A stretch of DNA of 62,769 nt from Hyphomicrobiales bacterium (GTDB lineage Bacteria > Pseudomonadota > Alphaproteobacteria > Rhizobiales > Rhizobiaceae): contig JAPLOZ010000022.1 of NCBI GenBank assembly GCA_026400435.1, positions 1 through 62,769 of the forward strand, written 5' to 3'. The position numbers were made by a program, and so were the translations under genes. A model generated the notes under the pieces. That model made no database searches. It was not told the origin of the DNA and worked only from the letters and a program-made list of their open reading frames with translations. Shown piece after piece: positions 1 to 8,622 of this stretch. Positions within the stretch are counted from its first letter, which is position 1. The number at the start of each line of letters is the position of its first letter.

Positions 1-585
1 GTCGCCGTCGCCTCGACCGCCATCGCCACGCTGCTCGGAACGCTGCTCGCCATCGGCGTCGAGATCCGGCGGCGCAGGGGAGGGGCTTTGGAAGCGCTGG
101 TGTTTGCGCCGATGATCATTCCCGACATCGTCCTTGCCGTGGCGCTGCTCTCGTTCTTCTCCATGCTCGACCTGACGATGGGGCTGCATACGATCGTGCT
201 GGCGCATGTCGTGTTCAATCTCGCTTTCGTCTGCGCGGTGGTGCGCGCGCGGCTGAAGTCGTTCGACTGGTCGATCACGGAAGCTTCCGCCGACCTCGGC
301 GCATCCGCCTTCACGACATTCCGGCGGGTGACGCTGCCGGTAATCCTGCCGGCCGTTGTCGCCGGTGCGCTGCTCGCCTTCACGCTGTCGGTTGACGAAT
401 TCATCATCGCCTTCTTCACTGCCGGCGCCGGACGCTCGTCGACAACGCTGCCGATGCAGATCTATTCGATGATCCGTTTCGGCATCACGCCGGAGATCAA
501 CGCGCTGGCGACCATCGTCATGGCTATCAGTGTCATAGCGCTGGCGATCTCGCAGCGGCTTAACCGGGGGATGGTCGGCCAATGA
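1..585 (+). CDS. ABC importer permease, PotC-like (5' end missing)
   Basis: Inner-membrane permease of a spermidine/putrescine-type ABC importer. The reading frame is open from base 1, so the start lies outside the window; 194 codons remain. Hydrophobic segments are visible throughout. The EAA loop that docks on the ATPase is clear: EASADLGAS followed by a conserved run ending LPVILPAVVAG. The stop overlaps the start of the ATPase gene by four bases (ATGA), so the two are translationally coupled. The family (binding-protein-dependent permease, PotC subgroup) is clear from the EAA loop and from the ATPase next door. The substrate is not shown by the sequence; the aldehyde dehydrogenase and glutamine-synthetase-like genes downstream suggest a polyamine or similar amine. 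Confidence 0.9.
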   Translation, partial: VAVASTAIATLLGTLLAIGVEIRRRRGGALEALVFAPMIIPDIVLAVALLSFFSMLDLTMGLHTIVLAHVVFNLAFVCAVVRARLKSFDWSITEASADLGASAFTTFRRVTLPVILPAVVAGALLAFTLSVDEFIIAFFTAGAGRSSTTLPMQIYSMIRFGITPEINALATIVMAISVIALAISQRLNRGMVGQ

Positions 586-1652
586 CCACGCGCCCGGTTC
601 TCGACATCGAAGACGTGGTCAAGAGATTTGGCACGCTGACGGCCGTCGATGGCGTCTCGCTGTCGATCCGCGAGAACGAGTTTTTCGCGCTGCTTGGTCC
701 GTCGGGCTGCGGCAAGACTACGCTGCTGAGAATGCTCGCGGGGTTCGAGACGCCGAACGGCGGCCGGATCATGCTCGACGGCGCCGACGTGTCGCGGGTG
801 CCGCCGAACCGGCGCCCGGTAAACCTGATGTTCCAGTCGTACGCGCTGTTTCCGCACATGAGCGTGCGTGCCAACATCGCCTATGGCCTCGAGATGGAGC
901 GCAGGCCGGCGGCTGAAATCCGCGCACGCGTCGACGAGATGCTGGCGACGACGCAGCTTGCGGCGCTTGCCGACCGCAAGCCGGAGCAGCTTTCGGGCGG
1001 GCAGAAGCAACGCGTGGCGCTCGCCCGCGCGCTGATCAAACGGCCCCGCGTGCTGTTGCTCGACGAGCCGCTCGGCGCGCTCGACAAGAAGCTGCGCGGC
1101 GAGATGCAGATCGAGCTCAAGCGCCTGCAGCACGAGGTGGGCATCACCTTCGTCGTGGTCACGCATGACCAGGAGGAGGCGCTTGTCATGGCCGACCGCA
1201 TGGCGGTGCTGAAGGATGGCCGCCTGCTGCAATGCGACACGCCGCACGCCGTCTATGAGCATCCGGCGGACGCCTTTGTCGCGGGCTTTATCGGCGTCAT
1301 GAATTTCTGTGCGGGCTGGGCGTTCTCAGGGGGCGTGAAAGCCGGCGGCGGATTGGCGATTGCTGGCGACCTGCCTGAGGGGATGACTGACGGGAGCGCA
1401 GCGCTGGCCGCCGTTCGGCCCGAAAGGATCGCGCTGTATCCGTCACCCGAAATCGCCAACCGCACGACCGGCACGATCGAGGCGCTAGCCTACCATGGCC
1501 TCGACCTGCAGCTTCACCTCAGAACGCCGCTTGCCGAAAAGCCTTTCCTCGTTCGGGTGACGGCGGACAGGGCTGACCGCAGGCCACTGAAGATAGGCGA
1601 CAGCGTGGAAATCGGCTGGACCGCGGGCGACACGCGCATATTCAGGAATTGA
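582..1652 (+). CDS. ABC importer ATPase, PotA-like
   Basis: Cytoplasmic ATPase that powers the polyamine-type importer. It has 356 residues, normal for PotA/UgpC-type subunits. Walker A is GPSGCGKTT (39-47), the signature is LSGGQKQRVALARAL (about 137-151), Walker B is VLLLDEP (about 157-163), and the switch histidine lies in VTHDQEEA (193-200). The C-terminal third (from about 240) has the beta-rich TOBE character of this subgroup. ATG overlaps the permease stop. It is followed after 16 bases by the glycosyltransferase gene, which has a good GGAGAG site before its start, so the operon probably continues. Function as an importer ATPase is secure; the substrate is inferred. Confidence 0.93.
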   Translation: MTTRPVLDIEDVVKRFGTLTAVDGVSLSIRENEFFALLGPSGCGKTTLLRMLAGFETPNGGRIMLDGADVSRVPPNRRPVNLMFQSYALFPHMSVRANIAYGLEMERRPAAEIRARVDEMLATTQLAALADRKPEQLSGGQKQRVALARALIKRPRVLLLDEPLGALDKKLRGEMQIELKRLQHEVGITFVVVTHDQEEALVMADRMAVLKDGRLLQCDTPHAVYEHPADAFVAGFIGVMNFCAGWAFSGGVKAGGGLAIAGDLPEGMTDGSAALAAVRPERIALYPSPEIANRTTGTIEALAYHGLDLQLHLRTPLAEKPFLVRVTADRADRRPLKIGDSVEIGWTAGDTRIFRN

Positions 1653-1668
1653 GATACCGGAGAGACCC

Positions 1669-2943
1669 ATGACCAAAAAGACGATCGCATTCTTCCCGGA
1701 GGCCGCCTATGGGCCGGCGCTCAATTCGGTAGGCATCGCCCAGGCCGTCGAGGCGCGCGGACACAAGGCGGTATTCCTGTCGGATCCAGGCTTCGTGGAT
1801 GTCTACAAGGGTTATGGATTCGAGGCGCACCCGGTAAACCTGTCGGAGCCGATGCCGCCCGAGAAGATGGCGAAGTTCTGGGAGGATTTCATCAACGGGC
1901 ACATACCCAACTTCCGCAAGTCGCCCTACGATCAGGTCGACAACTACGTGAAGGATTGCTGGACGGCGATCGTTGACAGCGCCAAATGGGCGCAGAAGGA
2001 CCTGCCGGGCGTGCTGGCCAGGATCAAGCCGGACGTCATCTGCGTCGACAACGTGATCCTGTTCCCGGCGATCAAGCAGTTCGGCGTGCCCTGGGTCCGC
2101 GTGATCTCCTGCTCGGAGAACGAGATCGAGGACGAAGAAATCCCGCCGCATCTTTCGGGCTGCGGCGAGTATGACCACGCCTGCCACCAGGCCTATCGAG
2201 ATCACTTCAACGCAGTCATCAAGCCGATCCATGACGACTTTAACGATTTCCTGAAGGCATCAGGCGAAGCGCCGTATCCGATCGGGCAGTTCTTCGAGGC
2301 ATCGCCCCACCTGAACCTGCTGCTCTATCCCGAAGCGGTGAAGTTCAAGCGCAAACATGCGCTGGACCCGCAGCAGTTCCAGTACCTCGAAGGATGCGTG
2401 CGCAAGGAAGCACCCTACCAGGTGCCGACCTTCGCCCGGAACAATGACGGGCCGCTGATCTACGTCTCGTTCGGCTCGCTCGGCGCCGGCGACACGGAAC
2501 TGCTGAAGCGCGTCATCGCCGCGATCGGCAATTCGCCCTATCGGGCGCTCGTCAACGTCGGCGGCTACAAGGCCGAGTACACAAGCGTTCCGCCCAACGT
2601 CATCATCGACAACTGGTTCCCGCAGCCTTCGGTCATTCCTCAGGTTGACGCCGTGATCCACCACGGCGGCAACAACTCGTTCACGGAATGCCTGTTCTTC
2701 GCCAAGCCGGCGATCATCATGCCCTATGTCTGGGACGGACACGACAACGCGACCCGCGTCCAGGAAACCGGCCACGGCTTCAAGATGCCTCGCTACGACT
2801 GGAAGGAAATCGAGTTGCTGGCGAAGCTGCACTCATGCCTGACCGATCCCGCGATGAAAGCGAAGCTCGCCACGACATCCAGGTACATGCAGGCGCAGAA
2901 CGGCCCCGAGAAAGCCGCTGGCTTGCTGGAGAAATTGCTGTGA
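1669..2943 (+). CDS. Family 1 (UDP-sugar) glycosyltransferase
   Basis: A 424-residue GT-B fold enzyme of the UDP-glucuronosyl/macrolide glycosyltransferase type (GT1). The N-terminal half begins with a Rossmann-like strand (KKTIAFFPEAAYGPALNSVG). The C-terminal half has the donor-binding region, with PNVIIDNWFPQPSVIPQ followed by HHGGNNSFTECLFFAKPAI and PYVWDGHDNATR, equivalent to the classic HxGxxSxxE motif. No signal peptide or membrane segment is seen, so it should be cytosolic. GGAGAGACCC before the ATG is a good ribosome site. A GT1 enzyme inside an amine-uptake/amine-oxidation operon is unexpected. It may glycosylate a small metabolite, but neither donor nor acceptor can be read from the sequence. 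It is directly coupled to the double-cupin gene by a GTGA overlap. Confidence 0.82.
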   Translation: MTKKTIAFFPEAAYGPALNSVGIAQAVEARGHKAVFLSDPGFVDVYKGYGFEAHPVNLSEPMPPEKMAKFWEDFINGHIPNFRKSPYDQVDNYVKDCWTAIVDSAKWAQKDLPGVLARIKPDVICVDNVILFPAIKQFGVPWVRVISCSENEIEDEEIPPHLSGCGEYDHACHQAYRDHFNAVIKPIHDDFNDFLKASGEAPYPIGQFFEASPHLNLLLYPEAVKFKRKHALDPQQFQYLEGCVRKEAPYQVPTFARNNDGPLIYVSFGSLGAGDTELLKRVIAAIGNSPYRALVNVGGYKAEYTSVPPNVIIDNWFPQPSVIPQVDAVIHHGGNNSFTECLFFAKPAIIMPYVWDGHDNATRVQETGHGFKMPRYDWKEIELLAKLHSCLTDPAMKAKLATTSRYMQAQNGPEKAAGLLEKLL

Positions 2944-3662
2944 CGTCGTCCGCGCCGCACCTCTACGAGGCGTCGACACGCACCGACCTGCTCGACTGGG
3001 GTGTCCAGAGCGACGCCATCGAGGGCGTCTCCCGCTCGACCGGCCTCCTCGTGCACAAGGGTCCTGATAACCGGCCTGAGACCGGCATATGGGTGTGCAG
3101 CGAGGGGCGCTGGCGGCTGTCCATCCCGCGCGACGAACTCTGCTACTTCGTAGCCGGACGCGCGACCTACCGTTCCGACTCGGGCGAGACCGTCGAAGTC
3201 CGCGAGGGCACGGCTGTGATGTTCCCGGCCGGCTGGACCGGCGAATGCACGGTGCACGAGGCCATCCGCAACACCTACATCCTGGCCGCGGACGACTCGG
3301 AAGGCAGCGAGCCGAAGATTGCCACGCCGGTGATGCAGTCGCCGCTGAAGCTGACCGACCTGGTCGACTGGGGCGTCATACCAACCATGATCAAGGGTGA
3401 GTCATGCACCTCCGGCAAGCTGCTGCACAAGGGTCCCGGTGGCCGCTCGGAATGCGGGCTCTGGGTCTGCACTGCGGGCACCTGGAACTGCCATGTCACG
3501 CGCGACGAATACTGCCACTTCCTAGAGGGGCGCTCGACCTATGTGCATGAGAGCGGTGAGGTAATCGAGATCGTGCCGGACACGCTGGCTTTCTTTCCGC
3601 AGGACTGGAAAGGCGTCTGCACCGTCCATGAAACGATCAAGAAGATCTACATGATCCGCTGA
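2940..3662 (+). CDS. Tandem-duplicated cupin_3 (DUF861/EutQ-like) protein
   Basis: A 240-residue cytosolic protein made of two copies of the same cupin. The first copy (about residues 11-110) runs from TDLLDWGV through GIWVCSEGRW and CYFVAGRATY to ECTVHEAIRNTYIL. The second (about 138-240) repeats each block: TDLVDWGV, GLWVCTAGTW, CHFLEGRSTY, VCTVHETIKKIYMI. I chose the GTG at 2940 because it overlaps the previous stop by four bases and starts just before repeat one; the open frame upstream of it lies inside the glycosyltransferase. Single-domain cupin_3 proteins often accompany amine or ureide catabolic genes, but no enzymatic activity can be assigned. Likely roles are a bicupin enzyme or a small-molecule sensor. 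Confidence 0.8.
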   Translation: MTSSAPHLYEASTRTDLLDWGVQSDAIEGVSRSTGLLVHKGPDNRPETGIWVCSEGRWRLSIPRDELCYFVAGRATYRSDSGETVEVREGTAVMFPAGWTGECTVHEAIRNTYILAADDSEGSEPKIATPVMQSPLKLTDLVDWGVIPTMIKGESCTSGKLLHKGPGGRSECGLWVCTAGTWNCHVTRDEYCHFLEGRSTYVHESGEVIEIVPDTLAFFPQDWKGVCTVHETIKKIYMIR

Positions 3663-3738
3663 TGGCTGATGACCCAATGAGTGCTTTCTTGACATCCCCC
3701 GCTGGCTCGCCTGAGGGGAGTATTGGAGGGTGGCTACA

Positions 3739-5247
3739 ATGACCTTTTCGCCCGCCCAACCGTGTCTGTTCATCAACCCGGACTACCGGCCGATGAGCGC
3801 GCAACCACGTCCGGTGATCGACCCGGCGACACTTGAAACCGTCGGCGCGATCGCCGCAGCGACGGATGCGGAGATCGACACGGCGCTCACGGCGGCGGCC
3901 ACCGCGCAGAAGGCGTGGAAAGCGTTCGACGCCAAGACGCGTGCGAAATATCTTCATGGCGTCGCCAACGCCATCGAGGTGGCCGACTTGACGCGCTGCG
4001 CCGAATTGATGGTGCGCGAGATGGGCAAGCCCTATCCGGAAGCGATCGGCGAGATCGCCAACTGCGCGCCGATCTTCCGCTATTATGCCGAGATGGCGCG
4101 CGACGAGGCCGGCAAGATCGCTGGCACCACGCAGGCGGGCTCCTTCCAGTACGCGCGCTATGAGCCATACGGCGTGTCCGTGCACATCATGCCCTACAAT
4201 TTTCCGATCCTGCTGATGTGCTGGACCGTCGCCGCCTCGCTTGCGGCCGGCAACGCCTGCATCATCAAGCCGGCGGAGGCGACGACGCTCTCGACGCTCG
4301 ACTACATGCAGGTGTTCCGGTCTCTGCCTGCGGGGTTAGTCTCCTGCCTGCCGGGCGGCGCGGAAACGGGCAGGGCGCTGGTCGAGTCCGACCGCACACA
4401 CGCCGTGGCGTTCACGGGTTCGGTCTCTGCCGGAAGGCGCGTCGCGGTCGCCTGCGCGGAGCGCATGAAGCCCTGCGTGATCGAGGCCGGCGGAAGCGAT
4501 CCGCTGATCGTCAGCGCGCATGCTCCGCTCGAAGTCGCGTCTGCCGGCAGCGTGACCGCCGCCTTTCACCTGACCGGGCAGGTCTGCACCTCGGCCGAGC
4601 GGTTCTTCGTGGTGGATTCCATCCACGACCGGTTCGTCGAACTGTTCGCCGAGAAGACCCGGGCGCTACGCATCGGCAATGGCATGGACGAGACGGAAAT
4701 CGGGCCGCTGGTAAGCGAGGCCGCACGCGCCAAGGTGATGCGGCTTGTGGACGACGCGATCGCGCATGGCGCGAAGGCCGTGACAGGAGGGCGCGTGCCT
4801 CCGGGCCGCAACGTCGGCTGGTTCTACGAGCCGACTATCCTTACTGGCGTGACGCCCGATATGGCAATCTGCCGCGAGGAATGTTTCGGGCCGGTCGCGG
4901 CGATCTGCCGCGTCAGCGATTTCGACGAGGCGATCAGGCTTGCCAACGACAGTCCGTTCGGCCTCGGTGCGTCGATCTTCACCACCGATCTCGCCGAAGC
5001 CATGGAAGCCTCCGAACGGCTGGAGGCCGGCATGGTCTGGGTCAACAATCCGCTGATCGACAACGATGCGCTGCCGTTCGGCGGGTGGAAGGCATCGGGC
5101 ATCGGCCGTGAGCTTGGACGGCAGGGGCTCGATGCATTCCGGCGTTCGAAGATGGTGATCATCGACCACAAGCCTGTTGTGCAGGATTGGTGGTACCCTT
5201 ATCCCGACGAATGGTTTCGCAAGACGGGAGGGCGCAAGCATGTCTGA
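3739..5247 (+). CDS. NAD(P)-dependent aldehyde dehydrogenase
   Basis: A 502-residue ALDH-superfamily enzyme oxidising an aldehyde to the acid. The fold-defining stretch PYNFP (N154) is present, the general base is E249 in VIEAGGSDP, and the nucleophile is C283 in GQVCTSAERF. The C-terminal PFGGWKASGIGRELG is also typical. GGAGGG at 3725-3730 is eight bases before the ATG at 3739, which favours that start over the GTG at 3730. With the neighbouring polyamine-type transporter and GS-like ligase it resembles the aldehyde step of a Puu-like gamma-glutamylation route, in which aminoaldehydes are oxidised. The amine oxidase and the gamma-glutamyl hydrolase of that route are not in the window. Exact substrate unknown. 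Confidence 0.9.
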   Translation: MTFSPAQPCLFINPDYRPMSAQPRPVIDPATLETVGAIAAATDAEIDTALTAAATAQKAWKAFDAKTRAKYLHGVANAIEVADLTRCAELMVREMGKPYPEAIGEIANCAPIFRYYAEMARDEAGKIAGTTQAGSFQYARYEPYGVSVHIMPYNFPILLMCWTVAASLAAGNACIIKPAEATTLSTLDYMQVFRSLPAGLVSCLPGGAETGRALVESDRTHAVAFTGSVSAGRRVAVACAERMKPCVIEAGGSDPLIVSAHAPLEVASAGSVTAAFHLTGQVCTSAERFFVVDSIHDRFVELFAEKTRALRIGNGMDETEIGPLVSEAARAKVMRLVDDAIAHGAKAVTGGRVPPGRNVGWFYEPTILTGVTPDMAICREECFGPVAAICRVSDFDEAIRLANDSPFGLGASIFTTDLAEAMEASERLEAGMVWVNNPLIDNDALPFGGWKASGIGRELGRQGLDAFRRSKMVIIDHKPVVQDWWYPYPDEWFRKTGGRKHV

Positions 5248-5264
5248 TACGATGGCCGCACGAC

Positions 5265-6608
5265 ATGAGTGAGGCGACCGACTGGATCAGGAAGAACGAG
5301 ATCGTCGAGGTCGAATGCCTGATCCACGACATGAATGGCGTCTTGCGCGGCAAGGTGCTGCCGGTCGAGAAGTTCCTCAAGGCGCTTGACGGGGCTGCCC
5401 TCTATATTCCGACCAGCGCGTTGCTTGTCTGCGCGGACGGGCGCTATTCAGGCGCGGTCGACGAGGGGTTCGCCACTTCCGATCCGGACATGCTGCTGGT
5501 CCCCGATCTCGACACGTTGTGCGCCGCCCCCGACATCACGCCGCCGCGGGCTTTCGTCCTGGCCGACGCATGCTACCCGGCGGACCAACCGTGGAGCGCG
5601 TTACCCCGTATTCTGCTGAAATCCGTGCTGGCGCTCTACTCGCAAAAAGGCTGGCGCGCAGTGGTGGCGCCTGAACTCGAATTCTACCTGACCGCCCCGA
5701 ACCCCGATCCGAGGGATGCCCTCACTGCGCCGGTCGCCACGAATGGTCGCCGCGAGAATTCCCAGCATCCTTACGATATCGAGGCGCTCGAATGGTTCGA
5801 GCCGGTGCTCCGCAAAATCTACGATCATTGCGCCATCGCCGGCGTGCCGGTCGACACGCTGACGCACGAAACCGGAACCGCGCAGCTGGAGATAAACCTG
5901 ATCCACGGCGATCCGCTCAAACTTGCCGACAATGTCGTCATGTTCAAGCGGATTGCGCGCAAGGCGGCAGCCCGGAGCGGGGCGCACGCGACGTTCATGG
6001 CCAAGCCGATCGACGATCAGGCCGGCAGTTCGATGCATCTTCACGTCTCGGTCGTCGACATGGCCGGGGAGACGCTGTTTGCCGACAGGCAGGGCGACGA
6101 CACGCCGATGTTCAGGCATTTCATGGGCGGCCTGCAGAAATATGTGCCCGAGACCATGCCGCTGATCGCGCCGAACGTGAATTCGTATCGTCGCATAGGG
6201 CCGACGCTCAGCGCTCCCGCGAACGTCGAGTGGTCGCACGACAACCGCTCGTGCGGCTTGCGCGTGCCGAAAGCCGGACGCGATGCACGCAGGGTGGAGA
6301 ATCGACTGCCCGGCGCCGACGCAAATCCCTATCTCGCGATAGCCGCGACGCTGCTGTGTGGATATCTCGGCGTCGCGGAACGCCTGCAACGCGCGCCCGA
6401 GGCTCTTGGCAACGCCTATCTGGCCAAGAGCACATTGCCGCGCAACCTTGCCCAGGCGCTGGAGCGGCTTGCCGCTTGCGCGCCGATGCGTTCACTGCTG
6501 GGCGAGGAGTTCTTCCAGACATTCGCGCGCGTGAAGCAGCAGGAACTCGATGCGTTCGAGCGGATTGTAACGCCGTGGGAACGCGAGCACCTCCTGTTGA
6601 AGACATAG
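5265..6608 (+). CDS. Glutamine synthetase family ligase (PuuA-like gamma-glutamyl-amide ligase)
   Basis: A 447-residue member of the glutamine synthetase superfamily, catalysing ATP-dependent amide formation between glutamate and an amine. Metal- and substrate-site blocks are recognisable in order: APELEFYL, ETGTAQLEINL, MHLHVSV after AKPIDDQAGSS, NSYRR, and VENRLPGADANPYLA. No adenylylation-loop signature of housekeeping GlnA is evident, and the length and context fit the PuuA/GlnA3-like amine-specific branch. ATG at 5265 (MSEATDWIRK) was chosen because residues before it do not resemble the family and overlap the aldehyde dehydrogenase. It is the last gene of the operon and is followed by a GC-rich hairpin. 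Polyamine is the best guess for the amine; ethanolamine or another amine remains possible. Confidence 0.85.
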   Translation: MSEATDWIRKNEIVEVECLIHDMNGVLRGKVLPVEKFLKALDGAALYIPTSALLVCADGRYSGAVDEGFATSDPDMLLVPDLDTLCAAPDITPPRAFVLADACYPADQPWSALPRILLKSVLALYSQKGWRAVVAPELEFYLTAPNPDPRDALTAPVATNGRRENSQHPYDIEALEWFEPVLRKIYDHCAIAGVPVDTLTHETGTAQLEINLIHGDPLKLADNVVMFKRIARKAAARSGAHATFMAKPIDDQAGSSMHLHVSVVDMAGETLFADRQGDDTPMFRHFMGGLQKYVPETMPLIAPNVNSYRRIGPTLSAPANVEWSHDNRSCGLRVPKAGRDARRVENRLPGADANPYLAIAATLLCGYLGVAERLQRAPEALGNAYLAKSTLPRNLAQALERLAACAPMRSLLGEEFFQTFARVKQQELDAFERIVTPWEREHLLLKT

Positions 6609-6615
6609 CCAGTCA

Positions 6616-6633
6616 GCCGCGCCGGAACGCGGC
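6616..6633. terminator. GC-rich hairpin between convergent genes
   Basis: Perfect six-base arms GCCGCG and CGCGGC separated by six bases, directly after the GS-like gene and before the stop of the minus-strand fragment. No T-tract follows, so it could act as a rho-assisted or bidirectional mRNA end rather than a classical terminator. Confidence 0.35.
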
Positions 6634-6645
6634 GGCCTTCAGGCG

Positions 6646-7134
6646 TCATTGCGCAGGGGTTTCAACGGCAGCCTGTTTGCTTTCGTTCAGAACAACGAAG
6701 TAGCTGTTTTCGACGAGTTGACTGTATCCGACGGTTTCGTCGGTATTGCGCGGCGCCCTGGCGATCAGGTAGCCGTTCGGATGCTGCCTCAGCCACTCGG
6801 AGATCTTCGTCCGGTCGACGATTTCAAGCGGCCTTTCCAGCCGGGCAAGGAAGGTCAGCTCGCCCTGGTAGGATCCGACGAAAGCCAGGTCGGCCTGCCT
6901 GTTGCGGTCGAGGAATCGGGCAACAGGGGCCAGGTCATAATGGCTGAAGAACACGCCCGACGCGACCAGTTGCCCAGTCGCGCACAGGGCCAGCATGGTG
7001 ACGGTGGTGATGCGGATTTTCGCCAGCCGGATACGGGACGGATCGCTTCCGGCAGAATGCTTCAATCTGACCCTGAAGCGCTCGATCCTCCGTTTGTGTG
7101 ACAACTTGGCCGGCGTCGGCTCGGAGCCCGTCAT
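6646..7134 (-). pseudogene. C-terminal remnant of an ArnT-like (GT39) glycosyltransferase
   Basis: 162 codons whose second half looks like the periplasmic C-terminus of ArnT/PMT-type glycosyltransferases: one hydrophobic segment (about 45-65), then FSHYDLAPVARFLD, LAFVGSYQGELTFLARLE and ISEWLRQHPNGYL. The first 40 residues (charged, no membrane segments) resemble nothing in the family, and the catalytic N-terminal half with the DxxEARYAE loop is absent. The intact GT39 gene immediately upstream already has its own complete C-terminus, so this is not a frameshifted tail of it. It reads best as the end of a second, lost GT39 gene. It might still be expressed as a one-span membrane protein. Confidence 0.55.
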
Positions 7135-7194
7135 CGAGGAATAGGCCCGCTTTTCGACCGTAGTTCAATTGCCGCCAGAATAGGCGAACTGGCC

Positions 7195-8622
7195 TCATTC
7201 CGGCCTTTCGACAGGCCCAGGTTTCGTCGGATCAGATGCCGGAACAGGTATATACAGCAGGAATTTTCGATCCTCGGCTATGGGTTTGAGCGCTCCTCCG
7301 AACCGGTCGACGAATGCATCGTGATCGCGCTGTGGCACAATTGCGCCATCACCGGAGGCAAGCCACGCGGCCAGTTCTTCGGTCGTATTCAGCCGGGTAA
7401 TCTTGCCTTGGGTGTAAAACTCGGCTGAAAAGCTGCGCGCATTAAGCATGCCAAGGCGACCGGTTCCTGGGAAGGCTGCAATCAGGCGTGCTTCTGAAGG
7501 TAACGGCGGGAAGTCCAGGCCCAGGAATGAAGCGACGGTGATGCCGCCGAAAACCAGCAGGATTTCTGCCACGCCTAGGATCAGCCATTTCGGGCTGGCT
7601 GGTCCCGTCCGGACCCACAATATTGTTGCCAATAGCGCCGCCGCCGGCACGCCCGGCAAAACATAGGTGATGATAACATTCGCCGCTGGAGTGAACAATA
7701 TCAGTGGCGCGAGCGCGAACATGAACAGGTACGCATAGAGGCCTCCACCATCCGGTGCGCCTCGTCGCAACCGCCAGATCAGAGCCGGCAAAAGTGGACT
7801 CCAGGGCAGCGTTGCTGCAACCCAATATAGCCAGATTGTCCCCTTCGCATGCTCGCGCCCCGAGCCGTACAGGTCACCCGACCAGCCAGGCTGCAGGAAG
7901 CGCTGGATATGCTCGCCTACTATGAAATAGCGAAGAAAGCCGGGAGTCGCGATTTCCGCCGCCGCGTACCAGGGTATGACCAATGCCATAGTCACGGCGA
8001 CGCCCCCGACCCAGGGCAGGCGGCCGAGGTCCTTCCAATTTCCGCGCCATATCATCCAGGCGGTGATCGGCATCATGGAAAGAACCGTCGCAACGGGACC
8101 TTTTGCCAAGAGCCCGACGGCGAGGCCGAGAAAGAACAGCCATCCCCAGCGCCGACTTCCTTGCAGGCCGCCGTAAAACCCGGCCATACAGGCGGTGACG
8201 CCAAGCGTGAGCGCCATGTCGGTCTGGACGAAGGCCGCGGCGACGAAGAAAAGTCCGGAACTGGCGGCGACCAGCACTGCTGCACTTGCTGTTCGGCGGT
8301 CGGTTGCGGTGCATCCCCAAAGCCACAATATCGTCAGCGTAGCCAAGGTTGTCGCCAGCACTCCCAGCCGCGCGGCAAATGGTGTCGCGCCGAAGGCTTC
8401 GATACCAAGTGCCGACAGCCATGTATGCAATGGCGGCTTTGCCCAAAACGGTACTCCGTAGTCAAACTGCGGAGTGATCCAGTTTCCGGTTTCGACCATC
8501 TTGCGCGCGATTTCGGCGTAGCGCGCTTCGGTTGGATCCGTGAGAGGCACCCAAACCATGGCCAGCAACCGCACGATGAGCAGCAGCAACAAGCCGCTGA
8601 GGATGGCACGAATTCGGGTCAA
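7195..8622 (-). CDS. ArnT-like family 39 glycosyltransferase (polyprenyl-phosphate sugar transferase)
   Basis: A 475-residue integral membrane enzyme that should move a sugar from an undecaprenyl-phosphate carrier to a lipid such as lipid A or a hopanoid on the periplasmic side. Residues 28-45 hold the signature loop TDPTEARYAEIARKM of the ArnT/PMT superfamily, with the acidic catalytic residues, followed by GNWITP and PPLHTWL. Many hydrophobic helices follow and a short soluble tail ends the protein (about 390-475). It is shorter than E. coli ArnT (about 550). The start overlaps the end of the deacetylase gene (ATGA), so GT2, deacetylase and GT39 form one transcription unit. The sugar is unknown. 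Local base composition is less GC-rich than the rest of the window. Confidence 0.88.
   Translation of the reverse strand: MTRIRAILSGLLLLLIVRLLAMVWVPLTDPTEARYAEIARKMVETGNWITPQFDYGVPFWAKPPLHTWLSALGIEAFGATPFAARLGVLATTLATLTILWLWGCTATDRRTASAAVLVAASSGLFFVAAAFVQTDMALTLGVTACMAGFYGGLQGSRRWGWLFFLGLAVGLLAKGPVATVLSMMPITAWMIWRGNWKDLGRLPWVGGVAVTMALVIPWYAAAEIATPGFLRYFIVGEHIQRFLQPGWSGDLYGSGREHAKGTIWLYWVAATLPWSPLLPALIWRLRRGAPDGGGLYAYLFMFALAPLILFTPAANVIITYVLPGVPAAALLATILWVRTGPASPKWLILGVAEILLVFGGITVASFLGLDFPPLPSEARLIAAFPGTGRLGMLNARSFSAEFYTQGKITRLNTTEELAAWLASGDGAIVPQRDHDAFVDRFGGALKPIAEDRKFLLYIPVPASDPTKPGPVERPE

Noticed and set aside
3673..3738. TTGACA plus a C-run/G-run hairpin before the aldehyde dehydrogenase as a promoter or terminator
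   Set aside because: No -10 element at suitable spacing and no T-tract; the ribosome site GGAGGG explains the purine run.
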